A DNA stretch of 59,758 nt, taken from a virus. Positions 30,873-38,280 of the stretch are shown one piece after another. Made by a program: the position numbers and the translations under genes. Under the pieces are notes generated by a model. That model saw nothing but the letters and a program-made list of their open reading frames with translations. It was not told the origin of the DNA and ran no database searches. The first letter of the stretch is position 1. The number at the start of each line of letters is the position of its first letter. The stretch spans positions 1 to 59,758 of IMG/VR virus record IMGVR_UViG_3300025310_000004, one strand, 5' to 3'.

Positions 30873-31183
30873 CTGTTCACCCCCTTCGGGTGTCCCTTCC
30901 CCGGCGGCCCCGTGCCGTCGTGGTATGTATGTATTATCGGCCCTGCCACCGAGGAAGTGAATAGGTCATTCGGATCATATCTCGGGGGGCCGACACCGAA
31001 CGGGTGTTCGAGGGCGTGCCCCCGGCCAGTTCGCCCCCCAGCACTGGCCGACCTGGGCCTCTGCGGGCCGAACACGCGTTCGCCCGGCAAGGTAGGGCCG
31101 AATGGCCTATGGTACTGTCGTACCCGTTTGATACTATGTCCCTGTCGGGCCGCACGGGGCGGCCGACAGAAGGGAGACTCACC
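30873..31183. other. divergent regulatory spacer
   Basis: No gene. Reverse promoter for 30705, two SOS-like palindromes (30997, 31069), GGCCAGT ... ACTGGCC between them, and the forward cassette promoter at 31098 (CCGAATGGCCTATGG, TGTCGT-10 bp-TACTAT) with leader hairpin. Confidence 0.6.
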
Positions 31184-31369
31184 ATGGCAACGCTCACCGC
31201 AGACGAGAAGCGCGAGGCCATCGCCCACGCTCGGGGCTTCGAGATCGAGGACCTTGAGGAAGCGATGATGGACGGAGGGATCGAGACGGCAGACGGCTGC
31301 TGGGTCGAGCCGGACGGGCGGTGCGCCCACGGGTACCCCTCCCCCCTCCGCATCCTCGGCTACATCTGA
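31184..31369 (+). CDS. small acidic protein
   Basis: 61 residues, GACAGAAGGGAGACTCACC before ATG. Helical (DEKREAIAHARGFEIEDLEE), with two Cys. Function unknown. Confidence 0.75.
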   Translation: MATLTADEKREAIAHARGFEIEDLEEAMMDGGIETADGCWVEPDGRCAHGYPSPLRILGYI

Positions 31370-31714
31370 GCCGCACGGGGTCGGCCCTACGGGGTCGGCC
31401 CCATCGGCGCGCCCGCCGACGCCCTGGGCGGCCAATTCCCCCGCCACCACTGGCCGCAGCCCGGCCCTGCGGCGGCCGAACGCCTGTTCGATCGTCGGCC
31501 CCGTCGGATATGATCCGAATGGCCTACTTGACGTACCGGCCCCGTACTATAGGATTGGCTCATACCCGCTGGGAAGCGGCACCGGCCCTAGATGCAGCGT
31601 GGCGGTTTGGCACCGCAGACCAAAGGCCAGCAATCGCAACATGCGACCATGAGGCGGCCCCACGGGGGGGCGGCCCTGAGTGCACCGAAAGGGGGTGAAC
31701 ATAAGGGGATCAAC
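31370..31714. other. spacer and unusually long leader
   Basis: No gene. An SOS-like palindrome at 31477, promoter element CCGAATGGCCTACTT, TACTAT at 31545-31550, then a leader of about 160 bases (others have about 45) before ATG 31715. The leader holds the usual GGCGGCCCCACGGGGGGGCGGCC-type hairpin preceded by an extra foldable segment. Confidence 0.5.
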
Positions 31715-31918
31715 ATGGACTTCACGGTCTGGGCACTCAAGGGCGACGGCACCGCCGAGGTGGTGGCCGAAGGGGTGGACGGCGAGCGCGCCGAGTCCAT
31801 CGCTCGACACCCGTCGCTGAGCGGTTGTCGGGTGGCGGTGCTGCCGACCTGGGCGGCGGGGCCGGTCCCCACGTCCCCGGCGGTGCTGGCCGCCATGGCG
31901 GCCGAGCGGGGCAACTGA
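31715..31918 (+). CDS. small protein of unknown function
   Basis: 67 residues, AAGGGGATCAAC before ATG. Starts MDFTVWALKGDGTAEVVAEG; layout resembles DUF-type small phage alpha/beta proteins. No assignment. Confidence 0.75.
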   Translation: MDFTVWALKGDGTAEVVAEGVDGERAESIARHPSLSGCRVAVLPTWAAGPVPTSPAVLAAMAAERGN

Positions 31919-31980
31919 GCCCCGCCGAGGTCCCGCCCCTCACGGGGGGCGGGGCTTCGCCGCGCCCGCACTGGCCGAAC

Positions 31981-32041
31981 CCTCAACCTCAACCTGAGGT
32001 TGAGACTCGCAACCCTCAACCTCAACTAGACGTTGAGGGTT
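31981..32041. repeat. two adjacent GAGGTTGAGGG inverted repeats
   Basis: CTCAACCTCAACCTGAGGTTGAG at 31982-32004 and a 31-bp copy at 32011-32041 (one mismatch), directly followed by GGCCAGT and an SOS-like palindrome at 32060. Confidence 0.65.
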
Positions 32042-32174
32042 GGCCAGTTACCCCTGGACCGAACGGGTGTTCGGCCCGAAAGTTGGGCCGAATGACCTAT
32101 TCACTTCCTGTCACGGGTGACCGATACTATACATGTGAGGCCGCCACGGGGGTGGCCCACCGAAAGGGGAAGTC

Positions 32175-32387
32175 ATGCACGGGAGCATCACCACCGAGCC
32201 GATGGGCGAGGCGCACAAGGTCGAGAAGTTCGACCACCGCCCCGACCGGACCGAGCGGGAGCGGGCGAGCAAGGCCCGCCGACAGGGCCGACGGGCCGAC
32301 CGCCGGACCGCCGCCCGCCGCCGCTACGAGGATGAGCAGCGGGGGGCCGACCTCATGGCTCGCCGCCACGGGGTCACCGCCGACTGA
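32175..32387 (+). CDS. small basic protein
   Basis: 70 residues, CGAAAGGGGAAGTC before ATG. The Arg-rich middle (SKARRQGRRADRRTAARRRY) suggests nucleic-acid or RNA binding. Promoter CCGAATGACCTATTC, TGTCAC-10 bp-TACTAT. Confidence 0.75.
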   Translation: MHGSITTEPMGEAHKVEKFDHRPDRTERERASKARRQGRRADRRTAARRRYEDEQRGADLMARRHGVTAD

Positions 32388-32398
32388 GGCCCGCCACC

Positions 32399-32425
32399 GG
32401 GGGCACCCCACGGGGTGCCCCTTCG
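32399..32425 (+). terminator. hairpin terminator with TTCGGCGCGCC tail
   Basis: GGGGCACC-CCAC-GGTGCCCC then TTCGGCGCGCC. The same tail follows hairpins at 32764, 33229 and 34288, suggesting a common, T-poor terminator type. Confidence 0.5.
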
Positions 32426-32575
32426 GCGCGCCCGCCCACGGCACTGGCCGCCCGCCCCGCCCGCCCGAGCGGCCCGCCGAACTTAGGGCCGAATGGCCTA
32501 TGTACCTGTCGCACCGTTCCTGTATGATCTACTCAAGAGGTCGCCACGGGGGCGGCCGCCACGAAAGGGGTCACC

Positions 32576-32752
32576 ATGACTCGCAAGGACTTCACCGCCA
32601 TCGCCCAGATCATCGCCGAGGTGCCCGAGCAGGGCGCAGGGCCGGAGTGGCTGGCGAGCGCCTTCGCCGCCTTCCTCGCCGGGACGAACCCCCGGTTCGA
32701 CCGGGACCGCTTCATGCGGGCCTGTGGCGTCGGCCACCTCGCGGACAACTGA
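32576..32752 (+). CDS. small unknown protein
   Basis: 58 residues, ACGAAAGGGGTCACC before ATG. Starts MTRKDFTAIAQIIAEVP and ends FMRACGVGHLADN, a pattern of a family of very short phage proteins that begin with a similar helix (FxxIAxII). Leader hairpin GGTCGCC-ACGG-GGGCGGCC and cassette promoter at 32489. Confidence 0.75.
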   Translation: MTRKDFTAIAQIIAEVPEQGAGPEWLASAFAAFLAGTNPRFDRDRFMRACGVGHLADN

Positions 32753-32890
32753 GCCGCCCGCCACGGGGCCGCCCTTCGGGGCGGCCCTTCGGCGCGCCCC
32801 GCCCCCGGCACTGGCCGAACCCTCACCCTCCACCCGAGGTTGAGGGTTGCGTTCTCACTGGCCGCCCGCCCGACCTTGGGGCAGGTAGGG

Positions 32891-32917
32891 CCGAATGACC
32901 TATGGACCCCCTACTAT
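32891..32917 (+). promoter_or_regulatory. cassette promoter, TACTAT-spacer variant
   Basis: CCGAATGACCTATGG, then CCCCTACTATCAC and a CATGAT box 10 bases later. Confidence 0.5.
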
Positions 32918-32982
32918 CACTCGTGCCATGATGAGGGCACGAGGTCGCCACGGGGGCGGCCCGCAACCCGAAGGGGACCACC

Positions 32983-33216
32983 ATGACCACCTACGCCTAC
33001 GACGTGGCCGAGATTTCGGCCGCCTGCCGCCTCTGCGGCGACGTGCACTTCGCCATCGTGGCCGAGGCCGATTTCGTCCGGTTCTACTGCGAGGGCGAAC
33101 TCGTGCAGGTCGCCTTCCCCGAGGCCACGCCCGAGGTGCGCGAGATCGCCATGGCCTACCGGCCGAACGGCTACTACGTCTGCCCCGCCTGCTGGGAGGC
33201 CATGGGCGACGAGTGA
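32983..33216 (+). CDS. small zinc-ribbon-like protein
   Basis: 77 residues. CRLCGD in the N-terminal part and CPACWE near the end make a four-Cys site. CCGAAGGGGACCACC before ATG. Function unknown. Confidence 0.8.
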   Translation: MTTYAYDVAEISAACRLCGDVHFAIVAEADFVRFYCEGELVQVAFPEATPEVREIAMAYRPNGYYVCPACWEAMGDE

Positions 33217-33459
33217 CCGCCCGCCACGGGGGCACCCCACGGGGTGCCCCTTCGGCGCGCCTACCACCCTCAACCCTCAACCCTCACCCTCAACCTCAGG
33301 TCGAGGGTCGGAGGCCCCCGGCGGCCAGTCCATAGGGTCTAGAGGCATGGCACCGGCCAGTCGAACTAGGCCCCGGCCAGTCGAATGCCCCTCTCCTCTC
33401 GCAACGCGTGACGCGTGTAGGGGCAGGGGGTCGAACCCCCCGCCCCCCTCGCGCTCGCC

Positions 33460-33678
33460 TCAGTCGTAGAGGCTCACGCTCAGTTCCCACGCCCGGAGCC
33501 ACGACTCCATCGTGGGGCACAGGTCCTTCGCCTCCCACCACAGGACCTCCATGGCGGCGGTGTCCTCGGCGTCATCGCCGTAGGTGTCGAGCACCCAGGA
33601 CGACGCGAGAGCGTGGAGGGCGAGCAGGCTCGCCGCCCCGAGCAGGTTGTCCAGGGTGGTGGGCTGGGTGGTGTCCAT
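33460..33678 (-). CDS. small acidic helical protein
   Basis: 72 residues, CGAAAGGGGACCACG before ATG 33678. Trp-rich helix (AAMEVLWWEAKDLCPTMESW). Its reverse promoter (TGTCAC-10 bp-TACTAT) is at about 33728-33749. Confidence 0.75.
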   Translation of the reverse strand: MDTTQPTTLDNLLGAASLLALHALASSWVLDTYGDDAEDTAAMEVLWWEAKDLCPTMESWLRAWELSVSLYD

Positions 33679-34086
33679 CGTGGTCCCCTTTCGGTCGAGC
33701 ACCCCCGTGGTGCTCGCTTACAGACATAGTATCGGCAGGGTGTGACAGGAACTTGAGCCATCCGCCGAAGATGTGCCGAACGGCCTACGAACATCCGTTC
33801 GCCCCCTCCGACCGAACGGGTGTTCGGTCGCCGCCCGACGGTACTGGCCGCAACCCTCAACCTGGGGTCGAGGGTTGGTCGAACCCTCACCCTCAACTAG
33901 AGGTTGAGAGTTTGCGGCGAACTGGCCGCCGCCCCCCTCCGGTGGCGCAGACCGAACGGCTGTTCGCCGAACGGCTGTTCGTGGTCCGAACGGATCATTC
34001 GCACCGGATCGCTCAAGTTCCTGTCACACCGGGCCGATACTATGACTGTGAGGCCGCCACGGGGGTGGCCGACGAAGGGAGACACC
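33679..34086. other. divergent spacer rich in palindromes
   Basis: No gene. Four SOS-like palindromes (33788, 33813, 33953, 33968), two GAGGTTGAGGG-family repeats (about 33850-33912), ACTGGCC motifs, and the forward P10 promoter (TGTCAC-10 bp-TACTAT, about 34023-34044) with leader hairpin GGCCGCC-ACGG-GGGTGGCC. Confidence 0.65.
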
Positions 34087-34272
34087 ATGGACCCGAACGC
34101 TGCACTCCGCAACATGCGCGAGGCCATCTCGCGCACCTGGGAGGCCGAGGGCGAGGCCGACCGCCTCGCTGCGGCCGAGGACCTCGCCGTTGCGGCCGAG
34201 GCCCTGGACTCGTGGCTCAGCACCGGGGGCTTCCTCCCCTCCGGCTGGGCTGCGGCCGAACCGGCCGCCTGA
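34087..34272 (+). CDS. small helical Ala/Glu-rich protein
   Basis: 61 residues, GACGAAGGGAGACACC before ATG. Amphipathic helix (ALRNMREAISRTWEAEGEAD). Last standard cassette before the alien island. Confidence 0.7.
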   Translation: MDPNAALRNMREAISRTWEAEGEADRLAAAEDLAVAAEALDSWLSTGGFLPSGWAAAEPAA

Positions 34273-34796
34273 GTCCAACCCTCAACCGGGGCGCCCCCCT
34301 CAACCGGGGGCGCTTCGGCGCGCCCGCCCTAAGAACGAACCCTCGACCTCAACTTGAGGTTGAGGGTTGGGCCGCGGCTAGTACCTCCTTGGCGCTGGGC
34401 GCTGAGAACGACTGCGGCCCGGCATACGGCCCCCCGCCCCCCCAGGAAGGACGCACGGGGGGCATACCCGACTGGCCGAGGCCCGGCCTCTGCTTAGGCG
34501 GCCCGGCCCGGCTCCGCCGCCGCCCGCCTCCCGACCGAACACGCGTTCGGGCCGAACAAGCGTTCGGGCCAAACACGCGTTCGGCGAACGGCCGTTCGTG
34601 GGCCGATCGGCCCACCACGCCCGACGGGGCGCGGCGAGCGCCACCACGGGCGCCGACGACGACCACACCCGACGGGCGCGCCGACGCCGACGGCGTAGCG
34701 GGCGCAACCACTACCACGACCACGGCGCCGCGGTCAACCACCACGCCGACGACGACCACGCCGACGACGCCGACGACGCCGGGCACGGGAGGGTAC
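34273..34796. other. 524-bp non-coding stretch: repeats, SOS-like cluster and island border
   Basis: A terminator hairpin at 34287, the inverted repeat at 34339-34368, CTGAGAACG at 34402, an SOS-like cluster at 34536-34598 (three exact, one near), then from about 34620 an abrupt change to repetitive GACGACG/GGCGCC-rich sequence. No gene seen. Confidence 0.55.
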
Positions 34797-34850
34797 TTGA
34801 CCACGCCGACGGGATCGCCTAAGGTAACGACGACCAACCACCACGGCGCC
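34781..34850 (+). repeat. 70-bp direct repeat carrying a consensus promoter, copy 1
   Basis: Contains TTGACC (34797-34802), 17 bp, TAAGGT (34820-34825). Identical second copy at 35397-35466. The promoter lacks both P10 and CCGAAT elements, so these genes are wired differently from the rest. Confidence 0.8.
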
Positions 34851-34881
34851 ACCACGGCGCCGCCCGACCACGGGAGACACC

Positions 34882-35319
34882 ATGACCACCACGACCGACA
34901 CCATGACCACCACGACGGGCGGGCGCATCGTGCGCGCCTACGCGGTGAGCGTGAGCATGGCAGGGTACCTGCCGAACGACGGCGCCGTGGCGCTCTACGC
35001 CGATGCCTACGACGCCGTGCGCGACGCCGTGGACACGTTGCGCCGTGACGCCGACGACGTTTGGTCACTCCACGACGACGACGCCGACATGGCGCGCGAT
35101 GCCGCGGCACCCTACGACGACGCGGCAAGCGCGCTCGCCGCGTCGGCCGACGCCGTGGCCGCGCACCTACTCACGGCGCCGATGGACTACGGGCACGACG
35201 TCATCGTGCGATCGGTCTACGGTCCAACCATGGTCTACCGCGTCGCGGTCGTCGCGGCGTGCTGCCCGTCGGTCGTGGACGGGCGCGGCCACGACGGCGC
35301 GCCGTGGTCGTGCGATTGA
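34882..35319 (+). CDS. island gene 1, unknown acidic/Ala-rich protein
   Basis: 145 residues, GGGAGACACC before ATG. Thr-rich start (MTTTTDTMTTTTGG), then SVSMAGYLPNDGAVALYADA, an Asp/Ala-rich helical region and a C-terminal CC pair. Codon choice is skewed to GAC, GCC/GCG, ACG. Function unknown. Confidence 0.7.
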   Translation: MTTTTDTMTTTTGGRIVRAYAVSVSMAGYLPNDGAVALYADAYDAVRDAVDTLRRDADDVWSLHDDDADMARDAAAPYDDAASALAASADAVAAHLLTAPMDYGHDVIVRSVYGPTMVYRVAVVAACCPSVVDGRGHDGAPWSCD

Positions 35320-35396
35320 CCACGACGACCACCACGACGACCACGGGCGCCCGCTCACGACGGGCGCCCGTGGCGCGTCACGACGCCGACGACGAC

Positions 35397-35466
35397 GGGC
35401 ACGGGAGGGTACTTGACCACGCCGACGGGATCGCCTAAGGTAACGACGACCAACCACCACGGCGCC
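35397..35466 (+). repeat. 70-bp direct repeat with promoter, copy 2
   Basis: TTGACC (35413-35418), 17 bp, TAAGGT (35436-35441), upstream of the 35494 gene. Confidence 0.8.
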
Positions 35467-35493
35467 GACGGCGCCACGACCACGGGAGACACC

Positions 35494-35880
35494 ATGACCA
35501 CTCTCACGCCCGCCACCACGCCCGACGCGCCGACCACGCCCGACACCTACGCACGGCGCCTAGTGGCCGCGGGATTCACGCTCCACGACGCCCGACGCAT
35601 CGCACGCGACGCCGACGCCCGCGGCGCGTTCACGCCGACCACGGCGCCCGCCTACGACGACGCCGACACCGCGGCGGGCGCGGGATGGTCGGTCGTGGCG
35701 CTCCACGCCGACGGGCGCGGAGAGATTCTGACCACCACGCCGACGCACGGCGCCGCGGCCACGCTCGCCGCGGGCTACGACCGCGCCGCGACCATCGGCG
35801 CCGCCACGGGCGCCCGTCGGCGCTCGCGCATCGTGGTCGTGCCCGCCTACGACGCCGACGCCGTGGCGGGCGCGCGATGA
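35494..35880 (+). CDS. island gene 2, unknown protein
   Basis: 128 residues, CACGGGAGACACC before ATG. AARRLVAAGFTLHDARRIAR-like segment (actual YARRLVAAGFTLHDARRIAR) reads as an HTH-like or small helical domain; a beta-rich middle (GWSVVALHADGRGEILTTTP) follows. Function unknown. Confidence 0.7.
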   Translation: MTTLTPATTPDAPTTPDTYARRLVAAGFTLHDARRIARDADARGAFTPTTAPAYDDADTAAGAGWSVVALHADGRGEILTTTPTHGAAATLAAGYDRAATIGAATGARRRSRIVVVPAYDADAVAGAR

Positions 35881-35960
35881 CCACCGCGCCGACGGGCGGG
35901 CGCACCACGGCGCCCGCCCACCACGACCGACCGACCACCACGACCACCACGGGAGACACC

Positions 35961-36539
35961 ATGACCACGCTCACGCTCACGCCCGCCACGACCGACGCCG
36001 TGCGATTCACCACGGCGCCCGCTACGCCGTTCACGCCGACGCCCGTGGTGCTCACCGCGGGAACGGTCGTCGCGATTCGTTGGGCAGGGTACAACGGCGT
36101 GCGCGGCGCCACGGCGTTGCACAAGACCGAAACGGTCGTGAGCGTGGCCACGACCGACGGCGTGCGCGGCGTGCTCACGCTCACGGGCGGCGCTTACAAG
36201 AACGGCGCCACCACGCGCACGCTCAACACTCACCGCGCCGATGGGCGCCCGTCGTCGCAGATTCTCGGCGCCTACCCTGTCGGCGCCGTGGTGGCGGCGC
36301 TCGCCGCGGTCATGGGCGCCACGCCCGCCACGACCGACGCCGACGACCACGCCGACGCCGACGGCGCCACGACCGACGACCACGACCACGACGGCGACGG
36401 CGTGCCCGTGGTGGGCGGGCGCAGCGTGGCGGCGCGGCGAGGGTACGCGCGGGCTAAGCGGGCGGCGCGTCGCACGCTACGACGCGTGGAGCGCCGCGAC
36501 GCGATCCGCGCAGCGTGGCACGACCACGCCGACGCGTGA
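35961..36539 (+). CDS. island gene 3, unknown protein with basic C-terminus
   Basis: 192 residues. Starts MTTLTLTPATTDAVRFTTAP like island gene 2. The core VVLTAGTVVAIRWAGYNGVR is beta-rich; an Asp/His low-complexity stretch and a strongly basic tail (YARAKRAARRTLRRVERRDA) follow. Same ribosome site CACGGGAGACACC as its neighbours. Confidence 0.7.
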   Translation: MTTLTLTPATTDAVRFTTAPATPFTPTPVVLTAGTVVAIRWAGYNGVRGATALHKTETVVSVATTDGVRGVLTLTGGAYKNGATTRTLNTHRADGRPSSQILGAYPVGAVVAALAAVMGATPATTDADDHADADGATTDDHDHDGDGVPVVGGRSVAARRGYARAKRAARRTLRRVERRDAIRAAWHDHADA

Positions 36540-37030
36540 CCGCGGGCGCCGACGGGCGCCGACCACGACCACGGGCGCCCACCACGGGCGCCCGTGGCGC
36601 GTCCACGCCGACGCCCGCTCACGGGCACGCGTGGCACTCACGGGCACCACGACGCCCGACGGCGCGCCACGGGCGGCGCTCACGGGCGCCTAGGCGGCGC
36701 TCACGGGCGCCTAGGCGGCGCCCGTGCCCGTGCCCGTTGTGCCCGACCACGGGAGACACCACGACGAACGACGCGACGACGAACGACGCGACGAAACGAC
36801 GCGACGAAACGACGACCGACGACGACGCCCGACCACGGGCGCCACGCCGACGCCCGCTCACGGGCACGCGTGGCACTCACGGGCACCACGACGCCCGACG
36901 GCGACGACCGACGACGACGACCGGCGACGACGACGAACGACGCGACGAAACGACGCGACGAAACGACGCGACGAAACGACGCGACGACCGACGACCGACG
37001 ACCGACGACGACGCCCGACCACGGGCGCCA
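36540..37030. repeat. non-coding simple-repeat tail of the island
   Basis: Two 62-bp direct repeats (36603-36664, 36842-36903), tandem GGCGCTCACGGGCGCCTAGGC units (about 36672-36720), and two arrays of ACGACGCGACGAA-type repeats (about 36764-36830, 36926-37015). No gene is supported although several long frames are open by composition. Confidence 0.7.
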
Positions 37031-37040
37031 CGCTCACGCC

Positions 37041-37145
37041 CGAACGCGTGTTCGGCCGAACGCGTGTTCGTGGGCCGAACGACCTACGAACGTCTGTTCG
37101 CCCGAACGCGTGTTCGGCGCGTCGCGAGTACCGAACGCGTGTTCG
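37041..37145. repeat. tight cluster of five SOS-box-like palindromes
   Basis: CGAAC-N4-GTTCG at 37041-37054, 37057-37070, 37087-37100, 37103-37116 and 37132-37145. Four share the spacer GCGT. This is the densest array of the motif in the window. Confidence 0.85.
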
Positions 37146-37420
37146 AGCGCCCCACCCCCCCTCCCCCACACCCCCACACATGGACGCCGGATAATAGCAC
37201 CTACCCCGACATTTCAATCCGCTACCTAGAAGTTGGGATAATAGGGTAGAACTCCGACTCCCTCCCTCCATCTCGGTGTGGATCGACGTGCGTTGTGATC
37301 CCTCCCCCCCTGATGCAGTGGACCAACGGGTCGATGGGTCGTCGGCGGACTCGGGGTCCTCGGACAACTCACGACATCCGGCGGCCTGATAATAGGGTGT
37401 AGGTATGCCCACTATTATCG

Positions 37421-37440
37421 TTGTGACCGATGGGTCACAA
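37421..37440. promoter_or_regulatory. perfect 8-bp inverted repeat
   Basis: TTGTGACC-GATG-GGTCACAA right after ACTATTATCG; probable protein-binding site. Confidence 0.5.
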
Positions 37441-37732
37441 TCGTGCACATCTCCCCAATGTGACTGATCGTGCACACCGGCTTTCCATTCGCTGTCGGAA
37501 CCGCACCGCAACCTACGAGTGGGTGTGAGGTTCCACCCCGGAATCGACAATCGGAAAGCGCTACTGAGCAACTCAGTGCGCGCCCAGATGGAAAGCAAAG
37601 TTGCACTTAGGGGGCCTAAGGGTAAGCAGAGTTTCCATTCGGGGGGCTAAGGGTGCATGGAGACAACCTTGGGCCGACAAAGGCGAAGGCCCCCGACCGG
37701 AGTCGAGGGCCTTGCCCGAAAGGAGTGACACC

Positions 37733-37768
37733 ATGGTGACCAAACCACGGAGTCGGCGTCTGCCATAG
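37733..37768 (+). CDS. 11-residue micro-ORF with strong ribosome site
   Basis: GAAAGGAGTGACACC precedes ATG; the frame encodes MVTKPRSRRLP and stops. A hairpin (37686-37713) lies just upstream. Either a leader peptide, a relic of a deleted cassette gene, or an RNA-level control element. Confidence 0.4.
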   Translation: MVTKPRSRRLP

Positions 37769-37848
37769 GGACCAACCACCGGCAGACACCTGATGGCCAC
37801 GGGAGTGACCGAGACGCACTCTACCAGGCGAGTGCGACACTGAGATGC

Positions 37849-38280
37849 TCAGTCTGACGCCTTGGCGGCGGCAGCCTTCTTGCGGGCCTTGCGGCGGTCA
37901 CGCAGGTACGCCGACCATGCCGTGCGGCACTCCTCGCAGCGGCAGTCCCAATTGGAGTAGCCGCTCACACCATGCTGGCGAGGCTCGCGCTCGCCCTTGC
38001 GGAACCGACTGACCCGACGGTCCTTGATCTGGCGCTGGACCTCACGGTTGGCTGCCTTGCAGCCGTCGCAGCGACACCCACGGGTGTAGGCGGCTGCCGA
38101 TGGACACGGGCGGGTGATCTCGGGCTCGTACCCGCTCAAGATGCCCTCGGACCCTGCCCAGCGCTGTACGGTGCGCTTGGACACCCCAGCCAACTCCGCT
38201 GCTGCGGTTGCCCCCTGCTCGGCGTAGACCTTGAGCACCTTCTCACGGGGGACGGTGGTGGTTTCGGTTGCAGTCGCCAT
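37849..38280 (-). CDS. HTH protein with paired CRC-x2-C motifs
   Basis: 143 residues. ATAAAELAGVSKRTVQRWAG is a helix-turn-helix; then two copies of a zinc-type motif, GCRCDGCKAANREVQRQIKD and CRCEECRTAWSAYLRDRRKA, and a Lys/Ala tail. Such proteins occur in actinobacterial mobile elements and probably bind DNA or mark host WhiB/HNH-like associated functions; the role is unknown. ATG 38280, with AAGGAGAACGCCA upstream. Confidence 0.85.
   Translation of the reverse strand: MATATETTTVPREKVLKVYAEQGATAAAELAGVSKRTVQRWAGSEGILSGYEPEITRPCPSAAAYTRGCRCDGCKAANREVQRQIKDRRVSRFRKGEREPRQHGVSGYSNWDCRCEECRTAWSAYLRDRRKARKKAAAAKASD

Larger units (their letters stand above)
29472..34598. repeat. scattered SOS-box-like palindromes CGAAC-N4-GTTCG (12 exact copies)
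   Basis: Exact copies start at 29472, 30997, 31069, 31477, 32060, 33788, 33813, 33953, 33968, 34536, 34553 and 34585; one near copy (CAAAC) at 34570. All are in gaps between genes. The core is that of the LexA box of Bacillus and mycobacteria. Another five lie at 37041-37145. Confidence 0.8.
34600..37030. mobile_element. compositionally alien GGCGCC/GACG-rich island
   Basis: Sequence made largely of GACG, CCACG, GGGCGCC and GGCGCC units, unlike either flank. It carries three genes (34882, 35494, 35961), a 70-bp direct repeat with a promoter (34781-34850 and 35397-35466), a 62-bp direct repeat (36603-36664 and 36842-36903) and simple repeats. No transposase or integrase is visible; the mobile label reflects inferred foreign origin only. 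Confidence 0.5.
37146..37848. other. 703-bp non-coding region with palindromes and AT-rich boxes
   Basis: Lower GC than its flanks. GATAATAG boxes at about 37190, 37233 and 37387; a perfect hairpin TTGTGACC-GATG-GGTCACAA (37421-37440); repeated ATCGTGCACA (about 37440, 37466); repeated TTTCCATTC; hairpin AAGGCCC ... GGGCCTT (37686-37713) and the micro-ORF at 37733. It could be a partition, origin or control region. Confidence 0.5.

Noticed and set aside
7179-34368. Insertion sequences bounded by the GAGGTTGAGGG inverted repeats
   Set aside because: No transposase is seen and each copy is a self-contained hairpin, not an element end.
36515-37249. Long open frames across the simple-repeat tail on both strands
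   Set aside because: They are open only because the repeats lack stops; the translations are Arg/Thr/Pro low-complexity, without ribosome sites or conserved domains.
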